In this document: positions 16,878 through 25,528 of the stretch, piece by piece
How the letters are laid out: each line of letters opens with the position of its first letter
Position numbering within the stretch: the stretch's first letter is position 1
Program-made: the position numbers and the translations under genes
NCBI GenBank assembly: GCA_017521805.1
Contig: JAFXDK010000004.1
Span: forward strand, 1 to 32,462
Source of the DNA: Ruminococcus sp.
GTDB lineage: Bacteria > Bacillota > Clostridia > Oscillospirales > Ruminococcaceae
Direction of reading: 5' to 3'
Length of the DNA: 32,462 nt
Notes under the pieces: model-generated
Seen by the model: only the letters and a program-made list of their open reading frames with translations
The model's database searches: none
What the model was told of the DNA's origin: nothing

Positions 16878-17578
16878 ATGCCTGTATTATAGCCCATAAG
16901 CTCCAGTGCTTCCTTTGCGGCAAGCTGTTCGGCATCTTTTTTGCTTCTGCCCTTGCCCTTGCCGATAACCTGTGAATTGAGCATAACCTCTACAACAAAA
17001 CGCTTGTTGTGGTCGGGACCCTCCTCGCCGATTAGCACATATTCCACTTTTTCTTCCGGATTTTTCTGAACTATTTCCTGCAAAACAGTCTTGAAATCAC
17101 CAAAAGCCATTTTGGGACTATTTGTAATATTTTCGGGGATAAAGCGGAGAATATGCTTTCTTGCCGCCTCCATGCCGCCGTCAAGGTAGATTGCGGCGAT
17201 AACAGCTTCAAATGCGTCCGCAAGTATGGAGGGACGCTCTCTGCCCCCTGTATTTTCCTCGCCCTTGCCGAGAAGAATGAATCTTCCGAGGTCAATCTGC
17301 TGTGCAAATACATGGAGGCTCTTTTCGCATACAAGAGAAGCGCGAAGCTTCGTTAAATCACCCTCTGCAACAGAGTCCAGCTGCTTATAAAGATAGTCGG
17401 ACACCACAACTGAAAGAACACTATCACCGAGAAATTCCAGTCTTTCGTTACTTCCCTTTGGATTCTTATTTTCGTTGGCATAGGAGGAATGGGACAAAGC
17501 GTTTATCAGAAGCTTTCTGTCCTTGAATTTATAACGGATATTTTCTTCAAATTTTATAATATTTTCAATATCATTCAT
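16874..17578 (-). CDS. rnc: Ribonuclease III
   Basis: The 234-residue enzyme cuts double-stranded RNA, including rRNA precursors. The catalytic domain has NERLEFLGDSVL (44-55) with Glu48 and Asp52, and DAFEAVIAAIYLDGG with Asp121 and Glu124. The dsRNA-binding domain (about 160-230) ends in GRSKKDAEQLAAKEAL. The ATG at 17578 with AGAGGG upstream is preferred to earlier in-frame codons that lie inside plsX. It overlaps plsX by eight bases. The acpP gene often found between plsX and rnc is absent. Confidence 0.97.
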   Translation of the reverse strand: MNDIENIIKFEENIRYKFKDRKLLINALSHSSYANENKNPKGSNERLEFLGDSVLSVVVSDYLYKQLDSVAEGDLTKLRASLVCEKSLHVFAQQIDLGRFILLGKGEENTGGRERPSILADAFEAVIAAIYLDGGMEAARKHILRFIPENITNSPKMAFGDFKTVLQEIVQKNPEEKVEYVLIGEEGPDHNKRFVVEVMLNSQVIGKGKGRSKKDAEQLAAKEALELMGYNTGI

Positions 17579-18581
17579 CTTTATTTTCCCTCTGAGAATT
17601 AGCATTGACGTATTTTTCAATGGATTCAATAACCTTTCCGTCAACACACTGCTTTGCCTGTCTTACAGCGTTGAAAAATGCCGTAGCATCGGAACTTCCG
17701 TGAGCCTTTATAACAGGCTTTTTAACGCCCATAAGTGCAGAGCCGCCTGTTTCGCGGTAATCCATTTGCTTTTTGAATTCCTTGATTTTACCCATAGAAA
17801 ACAGTGCTCCGAGAACTCCTGCTCCCGAGAAAATCCACTTCATCTTCTTTGCAAAGAATGAGCCCATTCCCTCATAGAGTTTAAGCACAATATTTCCTGT
17901 AAAGCCGTCAGTTACGACTACATCATATTCACCTTTTGGCAAATCACGGGCTTCAACGTTGCCTGCAAAATTAAGTCCCGAATTCTTTAAAAGCTTATAG
18001 GTCTCAATTTCAAGCTCTCTGCCCTTGGTATCCTCTGCGCCGATATTGAGCAGTGCAACCTTAGGATTTTTCACACCCATAACCTTTTCCGCATAGGCGC
18101 TTCCCATAACCGCAAACTGCACCAGCATTTCAGGACGGCACTCCGTATTAGCGCCAGCATCAAGGAGGATAAAGCTTCCCTTATCAGCAGGAAGCACAGG
18201 AGAGGGAGCAACACGCTTTATGCCCTTGATACGCTTTACAATAAAAGTAGCGCCCATAACAAGCGCACCTGTACTTCCTGCGGATACAAAAGCGTCGCCC
18301 TTATTCTCCGCAAGAAGCTGCATACCAATTGCCATAGATGTGTTTTTGCCCGATTTTATAATCTGATTTGGTTCTTCGTGTATATCGAAAACCTCATCTG
18401 TATGAACAATTTTCATACCCTCAAGGCTTATGCCGTTATCAGCGGCACATTTTTTTATTTTATCCTCGCTGCCTGTGAGAACTATCTGAACTCCAAGCTC
18501 TTTTACCGCCTGTTCACAGCCCTTTATAACTTCAAGAGGCGCATTGTCGCCTCCGAAAGCGTCAACGATTATTTTAGCCAA
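17571..18581 (-). CDS. plsX: Phosphate acyltransferase PlsX
   Basis: The 336-residue enzyme makes acyl phosphate from acyl-ACP, the first step of PlsX/PlsY phospholipid synthesis. Typical segments are IIVDAFGGDNAPLEV at the N-terminus, SAGSTGALVMGATF, LLDAGANTECRPEMLVQFA, LLNIGAEDTKG and VVTDGFTGNIVLK, and a C-terminal IKAHGSSDATAFFNAV. It overlaps trmFO upstream and rnc downstream by eight bases each. Neither plsY nor acpP is in the window. Confidence 0.97.
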   Translation of the reverse strand: MAKIIVDAFGGDNAPLEVIKGCEQAVKELGVQIVLTGSEDKIKKCAADNGISLEGMKIVHTDEVFDIHEEPNQIIKSGKNTSMAIGMQLLAENKGDAFVSAGSTGALVMGATFIVKRIKGIKRVAPSPVLPADKGSFILLDAGANTECRPEMLVQFAVMGSAYAEKVMGVKNPKVALLNIGAEDTKGRELEIETYKLLKNSGLNFAGNVEARDLPKGEYDVVVTDGFTGNIVLKLYEGMGSFFAKKMKWIFSGAGVLGALFSMGKIKEFKKQMDYRETGGSALMGVKKPVIKAHGSSDATAFFNAVRQAKQCVDGKVIESIEKYVNANSQRENKDE

Positions 18582-19887
18582 TTCTATCCAGCTCCTCTCT
18601 CAAAGCCGCAACTGCCCTGTTGGCATATACGCCGTATTTTTCCTTTTTGTCGCGGATTCTTTCTCCGATATCGGGAAGTATTCCCATATTCGCCCCCATA
18701 GGCTGAAATTTTCCGCTGTTGAAGCTGTCGCTGATATATGAAGTCAGCGCGCCCAGCATTGTTTCACGTGGCAGATTTATTGGTTCAAGTCCCAGAATTT
18801 TTCTTGCGGCGGCAATACCTGCAATAAGACCGCTTGCCGCAGATTCCATATATCCCTCAACTCCTGTTATCTGTCCTGCAAAGTAGATATTCTCGTTATT
18901 TCTCATTGAAAAATCGCTGTTGAGAAGTTCGGGACTATTTATGAAAGTATTTCTGTGCATTACGCCGTATCGCATGAATTCTGCATTTTCAAGTCCGGGA
19001 ATCATTGAGAAAACACGTTTCTGCTCACCGAATTTCAGATTTGTCTGAAATCCCACAAGATTGAAAAGGGTAGCTTCTTTGTTTTCACGGCGAAGCTGTA
19101 CCACCGCATATGGACGCTTTCCTGTGCGGATATCAGTAATTCCAACTGGCTTCATAGGACCGAAGCGCATGGTATCAACTCCCCTTGTGGCAAGCACTTC
19201 AATAGGCATACAGCCCTCGTATACGCTGAATGGGTGAGTTTCAAAATCTTTAAGCTGTACACGCTCCGCCGAAACAAGCGCTTCATAAAAAGCGAGATAC
19301 TCCTCTTTATTCATGGGACAGTTTATATAATCCGCATCGCCTCTGTCGTAGCGTGATGCAAAGAATACCTTTTCTTTATCAAGGCTTTCGTAAGTCACAA
19401 TGGGAGCCGCCGCATCGTAGAAGCTTAGCCCCTCGCCGCAGAGATTCTGTATAATATCCGCCATAGATCCATTAGTAAGCGGACCTGTAGCGATTATATT
19501 TATACCCTCGGGAAGCTCTGTAACCTCGCCCTCAACTACTTCTATAAGGGGATTTCCGCATATCTTTTCAGTAACCGCGTCAGAGAACTTTTCTCTGTCA
19601 ACAGCCAGCGCCCCCCCTGCTTCAACAGAATTTTCCTTAGCGCATGGCACTGTGAGAGAACCAAGCATTTCCATTTCCGTTTTAAGCAGTCCTGCCGCAG
19701 ATTCAAGCCTTGCGGCTTTAAGGGAGTTGGAGCATACAAGCTCCGCAAATCCCTTGTATTTGTGAGCAGGGCTGTATTTCTGCGGTTTCATTTCGTAAAG
19801 CCTTACATTTATACCATACCGTGCCAGCGCCCATGCGGCTTCACAGCCAGCAAGTCCCGCACCGATAACATTAACCGTCACGCTCAT
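18574..19887 (-). CDS. trmFO: Methylenetetrahydrofolate-tRNA-(uracil-5-)-methyltransferase TrmFO
   Basis: The 437-residue flavoprotein uses FAD and 5,10-methylenetetrahydrofolate to methylate U54 in the T-loop of tRNA. The N-terminal dinucleotide fold has GAGLAGCEAAWALA, followed by the family-specific SPAHKYKGFAELVCSNSLKA. GFQTNLKFGEQKRVF and FAGQITGVEGYMESAASG are also characteristic. Its ATG overlaps the stop of topA by four bases, and it overlaps plsX. The topA-trmFO pair is common in Firmicutes. Confidence 0.97.
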   Translation of the reverse strand: MSVTVNVIGAGLAGCEAAWALARYGINVRLYEMKPQKYSPAHKYKGFAELVCSNSLKAARLESAAGLLKTEMEMLGSLTVPCAKENSVEAGGALAVDREKFSDAVTEKICGNPLIEVVEGEVTELPEGINIIATGPLTNGSMADIIQNLCGEGLSFYDAAAPIVTYESLDKEKVFFASRYDRGDADYINCPMNKEEYLAFYEALVSAERVQLKDFETHPFSVYEGCMPIEVLATRGVDTMRFGPMKPVGITDIRTGKRPYAVVQLRRENKEATLFNLVGFQTNLKFGEQKRVFSMIPGLENAEFMRYGVMHRNTFINSPELLNSDFSMRNNENIYFAGQITGVEGYMESAASGLIAGIAAARKILGLEPINLPRETMLGALTSYISDSFNSGKFQPMGANMGILPDIGERIRDKKEKYGVYANRAVAALREELDRIG

Positions 19888-21965
19888 TTTTTCAGCTCTC
19901 TTTCGTAGGTACAGCCCTGATTCTCGCAGACAAGCTTACCCGATTTGCCGCCCTTGTTGAAAAGTGATTTTCCACATTCGGGACACTTTTCCGCAGTGGG
20001 TACATTCCATGTCATAAAATCACACTCGGGATAACCCTCACAGCCGTAAAAGCTTCTGCCTCTCTTTGATTTTTTAAGCAGCATCTTTTTGCCGCATCTT
20101 GGACAGCAGCCGTCAGATTCCGTAACAAGCTGCTTGGCATTTTTACACTCAGGGAATCCCGGACAGGCAAGAAATTTGCCGTATCTGCCGTACTTTATAA
20201 CCATATTTTTACCGCAGTTTTCGCAGATAACATCTGTTTCCTCGTCGGGCACTTTAACACGCTTGCCCTCCATAGCTGTTTCTGCTTTTTCAAGGTCAGC
20301 TGCAAAATCATCGTAGAATTCATGAAGTGTTGAAACCCAGTCCTTTGAACCCTTTTCAACCTCGTCAAGATTGCTTTCCATATCAGCAGTGAATTTAGCA
20401 TCAACAATACCCTTGAAATGCTCTTTCATAAGCTCAGTTATAACTTCTCCAAGAGATGTTGGTTTAAGCTGTTTTCCCTCGTGCTCCACATACTGTCTTG
20501 CAGTAATAGTCGATATAGTCGGAGCATATGTTGACGGTCTGCCGATTCCGTTTTCTTCCAAGGCCTTGATAAGTGACGCTTCGGTATATCGCGGCGGAGG
20601 CTGTGTAAAATGCTGATTTCCACCGATAGATTTCAGCTTCGGCTTATCTCCCACAGCAAGAGGCGGAAGCTCCTTTTTAGCCGCTTCCTTTCCCTCTGTT
20701 GCCTCTTCGTAGAGTACTGTAAAGCCGTTGAATTTCACGGAATATCCCGATGCACGAAATACACAGCCATTTGCGGATATATCCGCAGAAACAGTATCAA
20801 GGAGAGCATTTGCCATCTGGCTTGCTATAAATCTTGACCACACAAGTTCATACAGCTTATACTGGTCACTTGTAAGGCTGGATTTTACACGGGCAGGAGT
20901 AAGCTCGGGAAGTGAGGGACGTATAGCCTCATGAGCGTCCTGCGCATTATTCTTTGACTTGTATACTCTCGGCTTGTCGGGGAGATACTCCTTGCCGTAA
21001 ACATTTTCAATATATTCAGCAGCAGCTGCCTTTGCCTCGTCGGAGATACGCAGGCTGTCAGTTCTCATGTAGGTGATAAGTCCCACTGCACCTATGCCCT
21101 CGATATCCACACCTTCGTACAGCTCCTGTGCGGCTTTCATTGTACGCTTTGAAGTAAATCCAAGCTTTTTTGAAGCCTCCTGCTGCATGGTTGATGTAAT
21201 GAAAGGCGGCGCAGGCTGTTTCTTTGTAACGCGCTTTTTAACAGCGGTCACTTCGTATTCTGCACCCTCCAGACGTTTCAGAATCGCATCTGCTTCTTCC
21301 TGATTGGCAAGTTCAAACTTTTCACCGTCAATTGTAAGCAGTGAAGCATCAAAAACCTTTCTTGAACCCGGAGCTGTAAATTTTGCGTCAATAGACCAGT
21401 ATTCCTTTGGCACAAAAGCGCGTATCTCGTTCTCCCTGTCAACCACAAGGCTTACAGCAACCGTCTGCACTCTGCCTGCGGAAAGGCCTCTTTTAACCTT
21501 TTTCCAGAGGAAAGGGCTGAGTTTATAGCCTACAAGGCGGTCAAGAATACGTCTTGCCTGCTGTGCGTTTACAAGGTCAATGTCAATTTTATGGGGATTG
21601 CTCATACCACTTGTAACGCCTGTTTTTGTAATCTCATTGAAAGCAACGCGGATGTCGTCCTCCAGATTCAGTTTCAGCATCTGGGCGATATGCCATGAGA
21701 TAGCCTCTCCCTCACGGTCAGGGTCGGTTGCGAGATAGACTTTTTCGCATTTCTTGGCACGTTTTTTCAGATCCTTAATAACGTCGCCCTTGCCCTTCAT
21801 ATCAATGTACTGTGGTTTGAAATCGTCCTCGATATCCACACCCAGCTTTGATTTCGGAAGATCTCTCACATGGCCCATAGAGGCAATTACCTCATAGCCC
21901 TTTCCGAGATATTTCTGTATTGTTTTCGCCTTTGCAGGCGACTCAACTATAACTAAATTTGCCAT
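19884..21965 (-). CDS. topA: DNA topoisomerase I
   Basis: This 693-residue type IA topoisomerase relaxes negative supercoils. The TOPRIM domain has VIVESPAKAKTIQKYLG at the N-terminus and ATDPDREGEAISWH with the metal-binding aspartates. The active tyrosine is Tyr299 in GLITYMRTDS. The C-terminus carries three cysteine clusters of the type CxxCG...CxxxxxC (about 585-690): CENCG/CPGFPEC, CPRCG/CEGYPEC and CPECG/CENQGC. All are zinc-ribbon repeats that hold single-stranded DNA. It follows dprA by 54 bases, the usual Firmicute order. Confidence 0.97.
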   Translation of the reverse strand: MANLVIVESPAKAKTIQKYLGKGYEVIASMGHVRDLPKSKLGVDIEDDFKPQYIDMKGKGDVIKDLKKRAKKCEKVYLATDPDREGEAISWHIAQMLKLNLEDDIRVAFNEITKTGVTSGMSNPHKIDIDLVNAQQARRILDRLVGYKLSPFLWKKVKRGLSAGRVQTVAVSLVVDRENEIRAFVPKEYWSIDAKFTAPGSRKVFDASLLTIDGEKFELANQEEADAILKRLEGAEYEVTAVKKRVTKKQPAPPFITSTMQQEASKKLGFTSKRTMKAAQELYEGVDIEGIGAVGLITYMRTDSLRISDEAKAAAAEYIENVYGKEYLPDKPRVYKSKNNAQDAHEAIRPSLPELTPARVKSSLTSDQYKLYELVWSRFIASQMANALLDTVSADISANGCVFRASGYSVKFNGFTVLYEEATEGKEAAKKELPPLAVGDKPKLKSIGGNQHFTQPPPRYTEASLIKALEENGIGRPSTYAPTISTITARQYVEHEGKQLKPTSLGEVITELMKEHFKGIVDAKFTADMESNLDEVEKGSKDWVSTLHEFYDDFAADLEKAETAMEGKRVKVPDEETDVICENCGKNMVIKYGRYGKFLACPGFPECKNAKQLVTESDGCCPRCGKKMLLKKSKRGRSFYGCEGYPECDFMTWNVPTAEKCPECGKSLFNKGGKSGKLVCENQGCTYERELKK

Positions 21966-22019
21966 TTATATCAAACCTCTTAAATATATGTCACAGCATT
22001 TAAATACGCTGAACTACTT

Positions 22020-23303
22020 CTACAGAGTACCCTGCAATAATTCATATATTCTTCCCGGACATGATTTTATTACTCCAAGAACTTCAAGCTCAGTGAGCTC
22101 TATCATAAGCTCAGCCGAATCTATATTGAGCTCAGAGCAGATAATATCCGCGTGAAGCCGTCCTTTCTCTTTGAGAAGAACAATAATATCACGCTGTATG
22201 CCCTCTGGAATTTCTTCTGTATTCAATTCATCAGCTTTTTCTTCGCTGTTATTTTCGTTAATTTCTGCGTCGGTATCATCATCATCAAGAACAGCTTCAA
22301 CAGCGGATTCTTCAGTTATTATATCACTTTTTAACACCGATTCAAAGGAATCAGTAATATCACCAACTGCTCTTGAACTGCTTTCTATAATATAAGCATA
22401 TGCATCAGCTTTTACAACAGTATCCTGACAACCCTGCTTAAAAAAATCGGTTATTGCCTCCGTACTCATAAGAGGCACAGCGCCCTCACGGATAAGCTTG
22501 ATATTTCCGCTGTATCGGCTGCTGAAAATGTCAGCAGGGGGAAGCACAAAAATTTCCCTTCCCTGTTCAGCAGCAAGCTTTGCAGTAATCATAGAGCCCG
22601 ACGACTCAGACGCTTCAAATATAGCAGCAACTCTGCCCAATGCGGAAAGAATCCTGTTTCTCTTTGGAAAATTACTTCTCAGCGGCTTTGTTCCGGGGGG
22701 ATATTCAGAAACAAAAACTCCTCCGGAAGCTATAATCCTATCCCTGTACACAAAATTTTCTTTTGGATAGTCAACATCAACACCGCAGCCGAGAACGCAT
22801 ATAGTGGGATATCCCTGTTCTGCCGCCGCCATATGAGCAGTGATGTCAATTCCAACAGCAAATCCGCTGACAATAACGTATCCCTCATTCGCAAGCTCAG
22901 AGCATATCTTGTCACATACGGACATACTGTAACTGCCTGCTTTTCTCGTACCCACAACAGTAACTGTCTTTGTTCCGGTAAGGCAGGAGATATTTCCCTT
23001 ATAAAAGAGTACAGGGGGCGGATCGGGAATATACCTGAGATGTTTAGGATATTCCGCATCTGAATAGCATATTATACCTATTCCCCTTTTCTCGCACTCT
23101 CTGATAAGTTCAGCAGCATTGCCAAGACTGTACGATTTTATATTTTTAACTTCATTTTCAGAAAGGCGCAGGAACATATTTTCAGAAATCAGCACACTGT
23201 ATATTTCTTCAACAGTTTCATATACGCTCATAAGCTGCCATAACTTGTAGCTTCCGCCGCCGAAAACCATGCTGAGCCATACCCAATACTTTTTATTACT
23301 CAT
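22020..23303 (-). CDS. dprA: DNA-processing protein DprA
   Basis: The 427-residue protein has an N-terminal helical region, a Rossmann-like DprA core (about 95-300; VVGTRKAGSYS, SGFAVGIDITAHMAA, SEYPPGTKPLRSNFPKRNR) and a C-terminal winged-helix domain (about 370-425). DprA loads RecA on incoming single-stranded DNA during transformation. An acidic linker of roughly 70 residues, including DDDDTDAEINENNSEEK, separates the last two domains. I chose the ATG at 23303, which overlaps the stop of the methyltransferase gene (ATGA) and has GGGAG upstream. No other competence gene lies in the window. Confidence 0.95.
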   Translation of the reverse strand: MSNKKYWVWLSMVFGGGSYKLWQLMSVYETVEEIYSVLISENMFLRLSENEVKNIKSYSLGNAAELIRECEKRGIGIICYSDAEYPKHLRYIPDPPPVLFYKGNISCLTGTKTVTVVGTRKAGSYSMSVCDKICSELANEGYVIVSGFAVGIDITAHMAAAEQGYPTICVLGCGVDVDYPKENFVYRDRIIASGGVFVSEYPPGTKPLRSNFPKRNRILSALGRVAAIFEASESSGSMITAKLAAEQGREIFVLPPADIFSSRYSGNIKLIREGAVPLMSTEAITDFFKQGCQDTVVKADAYAYIIESSSRAVGDITDSFESVLKSDIITEESAVEAVLDDDDTDAEINENNSEEKADELNTEEIPEGIQRDIIVLLKEKGRLHADIICSELNIDSAELMIELTELEVLGVIKSCPGRIYELLQGTL

Positions 23304-24082
23304 TTTTTCAGCTCCCACATAAGTATACCGGCCGCCATAGCAGCATTGAGAGAGTTAATCGTACCGTTCATGGGGATTGTCACCCGTCTGTCACAGCGGA
23401 GAGCGATTTCACGTGGAAGTCCGCTGCCCTCATTACCGATGAATACCGCCTGTCTGCCCTCAAAGACAATATCAGTAACCTTTTCCGCATCCATATCGAT
23501 AACAGCCGCAGATGTACATACACCGCCGTTTTTCAGCATATCAAAAAGGGATTCTGTATTATTTTCGATACAAATATTCATACGGAAAACAGAACCCATA
23601 GTTGCACGTATAACCTTAGGACTGTACAAATCACAGCTGCCTGAAAGGATTATGCCGTCAATTCCAAGAGCGTCAGCAGTGCGGATAATCATGCCCACAT
23701 TCCCGGGGTCCTGCAAGCCGTAAAGCACAGCATACCTGCAATTATCACTGAAAACAGGCTTTTTTGCAACGGGTATCGGGCAAATTGCAAATACACCCTG
23801 AGTTGTATCGGTAGAAGCGATTCTATTGCCAAGTTCATTTGAAATGACAAGTGTTTTTGTATTTCTCAAATCAGCCTGTAATAGTTCATCACCGAATTTT
23901 TCATAAGCATTTTTGGTCATTATAAGGTGAGTTATACCGCTTTCCTCACGGAGAGCGTCCTCAGTTATACGCAGTCCCTCCAACACGAATAAGCCGTACT
24001 GAAGCCTTTCTTTTTTTGAAGAAGAAAGTTTCTGATACAGCTTTATAACGGGATTATCTTTAGATGTAATAATATTTTCCAA
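23300..24082 (-). CDS. TrmH/SpoU family RNA 2'-O-methyltransferase
   Basis: About 260 residues with an N-terminal substrate-binding domain and a SPOUT methyltransferase domain. The three SpoU motifs are visible: NVGMIIRTADALG, VFIGNEGSGLP and IPMNGTINSLNAAMAAG. It should methylate a ribose in rRNA or tRNA using S-adenosylmethionine; which site cannot be told. The start is uncertain: TTG at 24082 has AGGAG eleven bases upstream and begins just before the conserved ITSKDNPVIK; an ATG at 24112 lacks a ribosome binding site. It overlaps dprA by four bases and follows the rplT terminator. Confidence 0.9.
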   Translation of the reverse strand: MENIITSKDNPVIKLYQKLSSSKKERLQYGLFVLEGLRITEDALREESGITHLIMTKNAYEKFGDELLQADLRNTKTLVISNELGNRIASTDTTQGVFAICPIPVAKKPVFSDNCRYAVLYGLQDPGNVGMIIRTADALGIDGIILSGSCDLYSPKVIRATMGSVFRMNICIENNTESLFDMLKNGGVCTSAAVIDMDAEKVTDIVFEGRQAVFIGNEGSGLPREIALRCDRRVTIPMNGTINSLNAAMAAGILMWELKK

Positions 24083-24146
24083 TATTTCACCAACTCCTGA
24101 ACAATACCGCATCAGCGCGATTTTGTCATATTCCAAGTACAACAAA

Positions 24147-24174
24147 ACACGCTCTTTATTATGTAGGAGCGTGT
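24147..24174 (-). terminator. Terminator of the infC-rpmI-rplT operon
   Basis: On the minus strand ACACGCTC and GAGCGTGT pair around a 12-base loop and are followed by TTTGTTGT, 17 bases after the rplT stop. Confidence 0.85.
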
Positions 24175-24190
24175 TGTCGTACAGTTGTGA

Positions 24191-24544
24191 TTAAAGAGCA
24201 GCCTTAGCCTTTTCAGCGATTGCAGTAAAACCTGCAGCATCGTTGATAGCGATTTCGGAGAGCATCTTTCTGTTGAGTGTGATGCCAGCCTTCTTGCAGC
24301 CGTTCATAAATGTAGAATAGTTCATACCATTCATCTTAGCAGCAGCTGAGATTCTTGTAATCCAGAGCTGTCTGAAAGTTCTCTTCTTGAGCTTTCTTCC
24401 TACGTAAGCATAGTTGCCGGACTTCATAACAGCCTGTTTAGCCATCTTGAAGTGCTTGCTCTTTGCGCCCCAGTAGCCCTTAGCGAGCTTTAATGTCTTG
24501 TTTCTTCTCTTACGAGTCATCATTGCACCTTTAATACGTGCCAT
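24191..24544 (-). CDS. rplT: 50S ribosomal protein L20
   Basis: The 117-residue basic protein starts [19 protein letters not shown] and has the typical L20 segments [20 protein letters not shown] and [19 protein letters not shown]20 binds 23S rRNA early in 50S assembly and, in Firmicutes, represses its own operon by binding the leader RNA. A CCGGAGG ribosome binding site precedes the ATG. It is the last gene of the infC operon. Confidence 0.98.
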   Translation of the reverse strand: MARIKGAMMTRKRRNKTLKLAKGYWGAKSKHFKMAKQAVMKSGNYAYVGRKLKKRTFRQLWITRISAAAKMNGMNYSTFMNGCKKAGITLNRKMLSEIAINDAAGFTAIAEKAKAAL

Positions 24545-24601
24545 AATCTTATACCTCCGGAATTAATAGTAATATACGTTTTTGGGAAATCTCCCGTCAG
24601 A

Positions 24602-24805
24602 TTACATATAAGGAACGAGCTGCTTGATTGTAGGAGCGTTAGCGCTTCCTGCAACACCTGCGTTACGAGCGATTCTCTTACGCTTTGTATCCTTCTGTGT
24701 GAGTCTGTGTCTCTTATTTGTGTGCTGGTACTTTACCTTACCGTTTCCTGTAATCTTAAAACGCTTCTTTGCACCGGAATGAGTTTTAACCTTAACCTTT
24801 GCCAT
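24602..24805 (-). CDS. rpmI: 50S ribosomal protein L35
   Basis: The 67-residue basic protein begins [20 protein letters not shown] and ends [12 protein letters not shown]. Both ends and the internal [11 protein letters not shown] are standard for L35. It lies between infC and rplT in the conserved order; AAGGAGG precedes the ATG. Confidence 0.98.
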   Translation of the reverse strand: MAKVKVKTHSGAKKRFKITGNGKVKYQHTNKRHRLTQKDTKRKRIARNAGVAGSANAPTIKQLVPYM

Positions 24806-24833
24806 TGAATATTCCTCCTTAATTAGAACTTAG

Positions 24834-25349
24834 TCAGTTCTTCTTGGGACTTACAAACATAACCATGCTGCGTCCCTCCATTTTAGCCGGCTTGTCAACA
24901 GAACCTGCTGCGGAAACAGCCTCCTTGAAGCGATCAAGCAGCTCTGCACCGAGTTCAGGGTGAGCAATTGCTCTTTTACGGAATCTTACGGACACCTTGA
25001 GCTTGTCGCCTCCCTGAAGGAATTTGACAGCCTGATTGACCTTTGTTTCAAAATCGTGGGTATCAATAGTGGAGAACATACGTATCTCCTTGATAGCTAC
25101 TGTTTTCTGGTTTTTCTTCGCTTCTTTTTCGCGTTTAGCCTGCTCGAAGCAATACTTTCCGTAGTCCATAATACGACACACGGGCGGTGTGGCTTGGGGA
25201 GCGATTTTAACAAGGTCTAAATCCTTGTCATAGGCTAATTTCTGGGCATCCCTGGCAGACATAGTGCCAAGCTTTTTTCCTTCATCGTCGATAACGAGTA
25301 TTTCCTTATCCCGAATATCTTCGTTAATCTGCAGTTCCTGTTTGCTAAT
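24834..25349 (-). CDS. infC: Translation initiation factor IF-3, AUU start codon
   Basis: The 171-residue IF-3 has an N-terminal domain (LQINEDIRDKEILVIDDEG), a lysine-rich linker helix (about 68-85) and a C-terminal domain with KEIRMFSTIDTHDFETK and KLKVSVRFRKRA. IF-3 checks start codons and keeps 30S free of 50S. The open frame continues upstream to 25406, but the strong GGAGGTG at 25363-25357 points to ATT at 25349, nine bases downstream, giving ISKQELQIN. Rare AUU starts are the known autoregulatory feature of infC, because IF-3 discriminates against them. A TTG two codons earlier is too close to the ribosome binding site. Confidence 0.95.
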   Translation of the reverse strand: MSKQELQINEDIRDKEILVIDDEGKKLGTMSARDAQKLAYDKDLDLVKIAPQATPPVCRIMDYGKYCFEQAKREKEAKKNQKTVAIKEIRMFSTIDTHDFETKVNQAVKFLQGGDKLKVSVRFRKRAIAHPELGAELLDRFKEAVSAAGSVDKPAKMEGRSMVMFVSPKKN

Positions 25350-25493
25350 GTTCAAGCACCTCCGGACATAAAATAAGTGAGTGCAGAAATATCCACACTC
25401 ACACAATACGCAATTATCTCCTTAAAGGAGTTTAACATATTGACCGTTTAAGCTTAGCCTGACGGTGAGAACGGACTTGTTCTGCTTTCTTAC
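25350..25493 (-). ncRNA. L20-type leader of the infC operon
   Basis: The about 145-base untranslated leader contains TCTCACCGTCAGGCTAAGC near its 5' side and a hairpin GTGAGTG/CACTCAC (25377-25402 on the plus strand), followed on the RNA by UUAUUUUAUG. That hairpin could act as an attenuator in front of the infC ribosome binding site. Firmicute infC-rpmI-rplT operons are known to be controlled by L20 binding to such leaders; assignment here rests on position and structure, not on a covariance model search. Confidence 0.65.
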
Positions 25494-25499
25494 TCAAAT

Positions 25500-25528
25500 A
25501 GTATACACCATTTTCCCCCATTTGTCAA
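25500..25528 (-). promoter_or_regulatory. Promoter of the infC operon
   Basis: A perfect TTGACA (25528-25523) and TATACT (25505-25500) are 17 bases apart on the minus strand. The TGA stop codon of spoIIR (25527-25525) is part of the -35 box. Confidence 0.85.
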
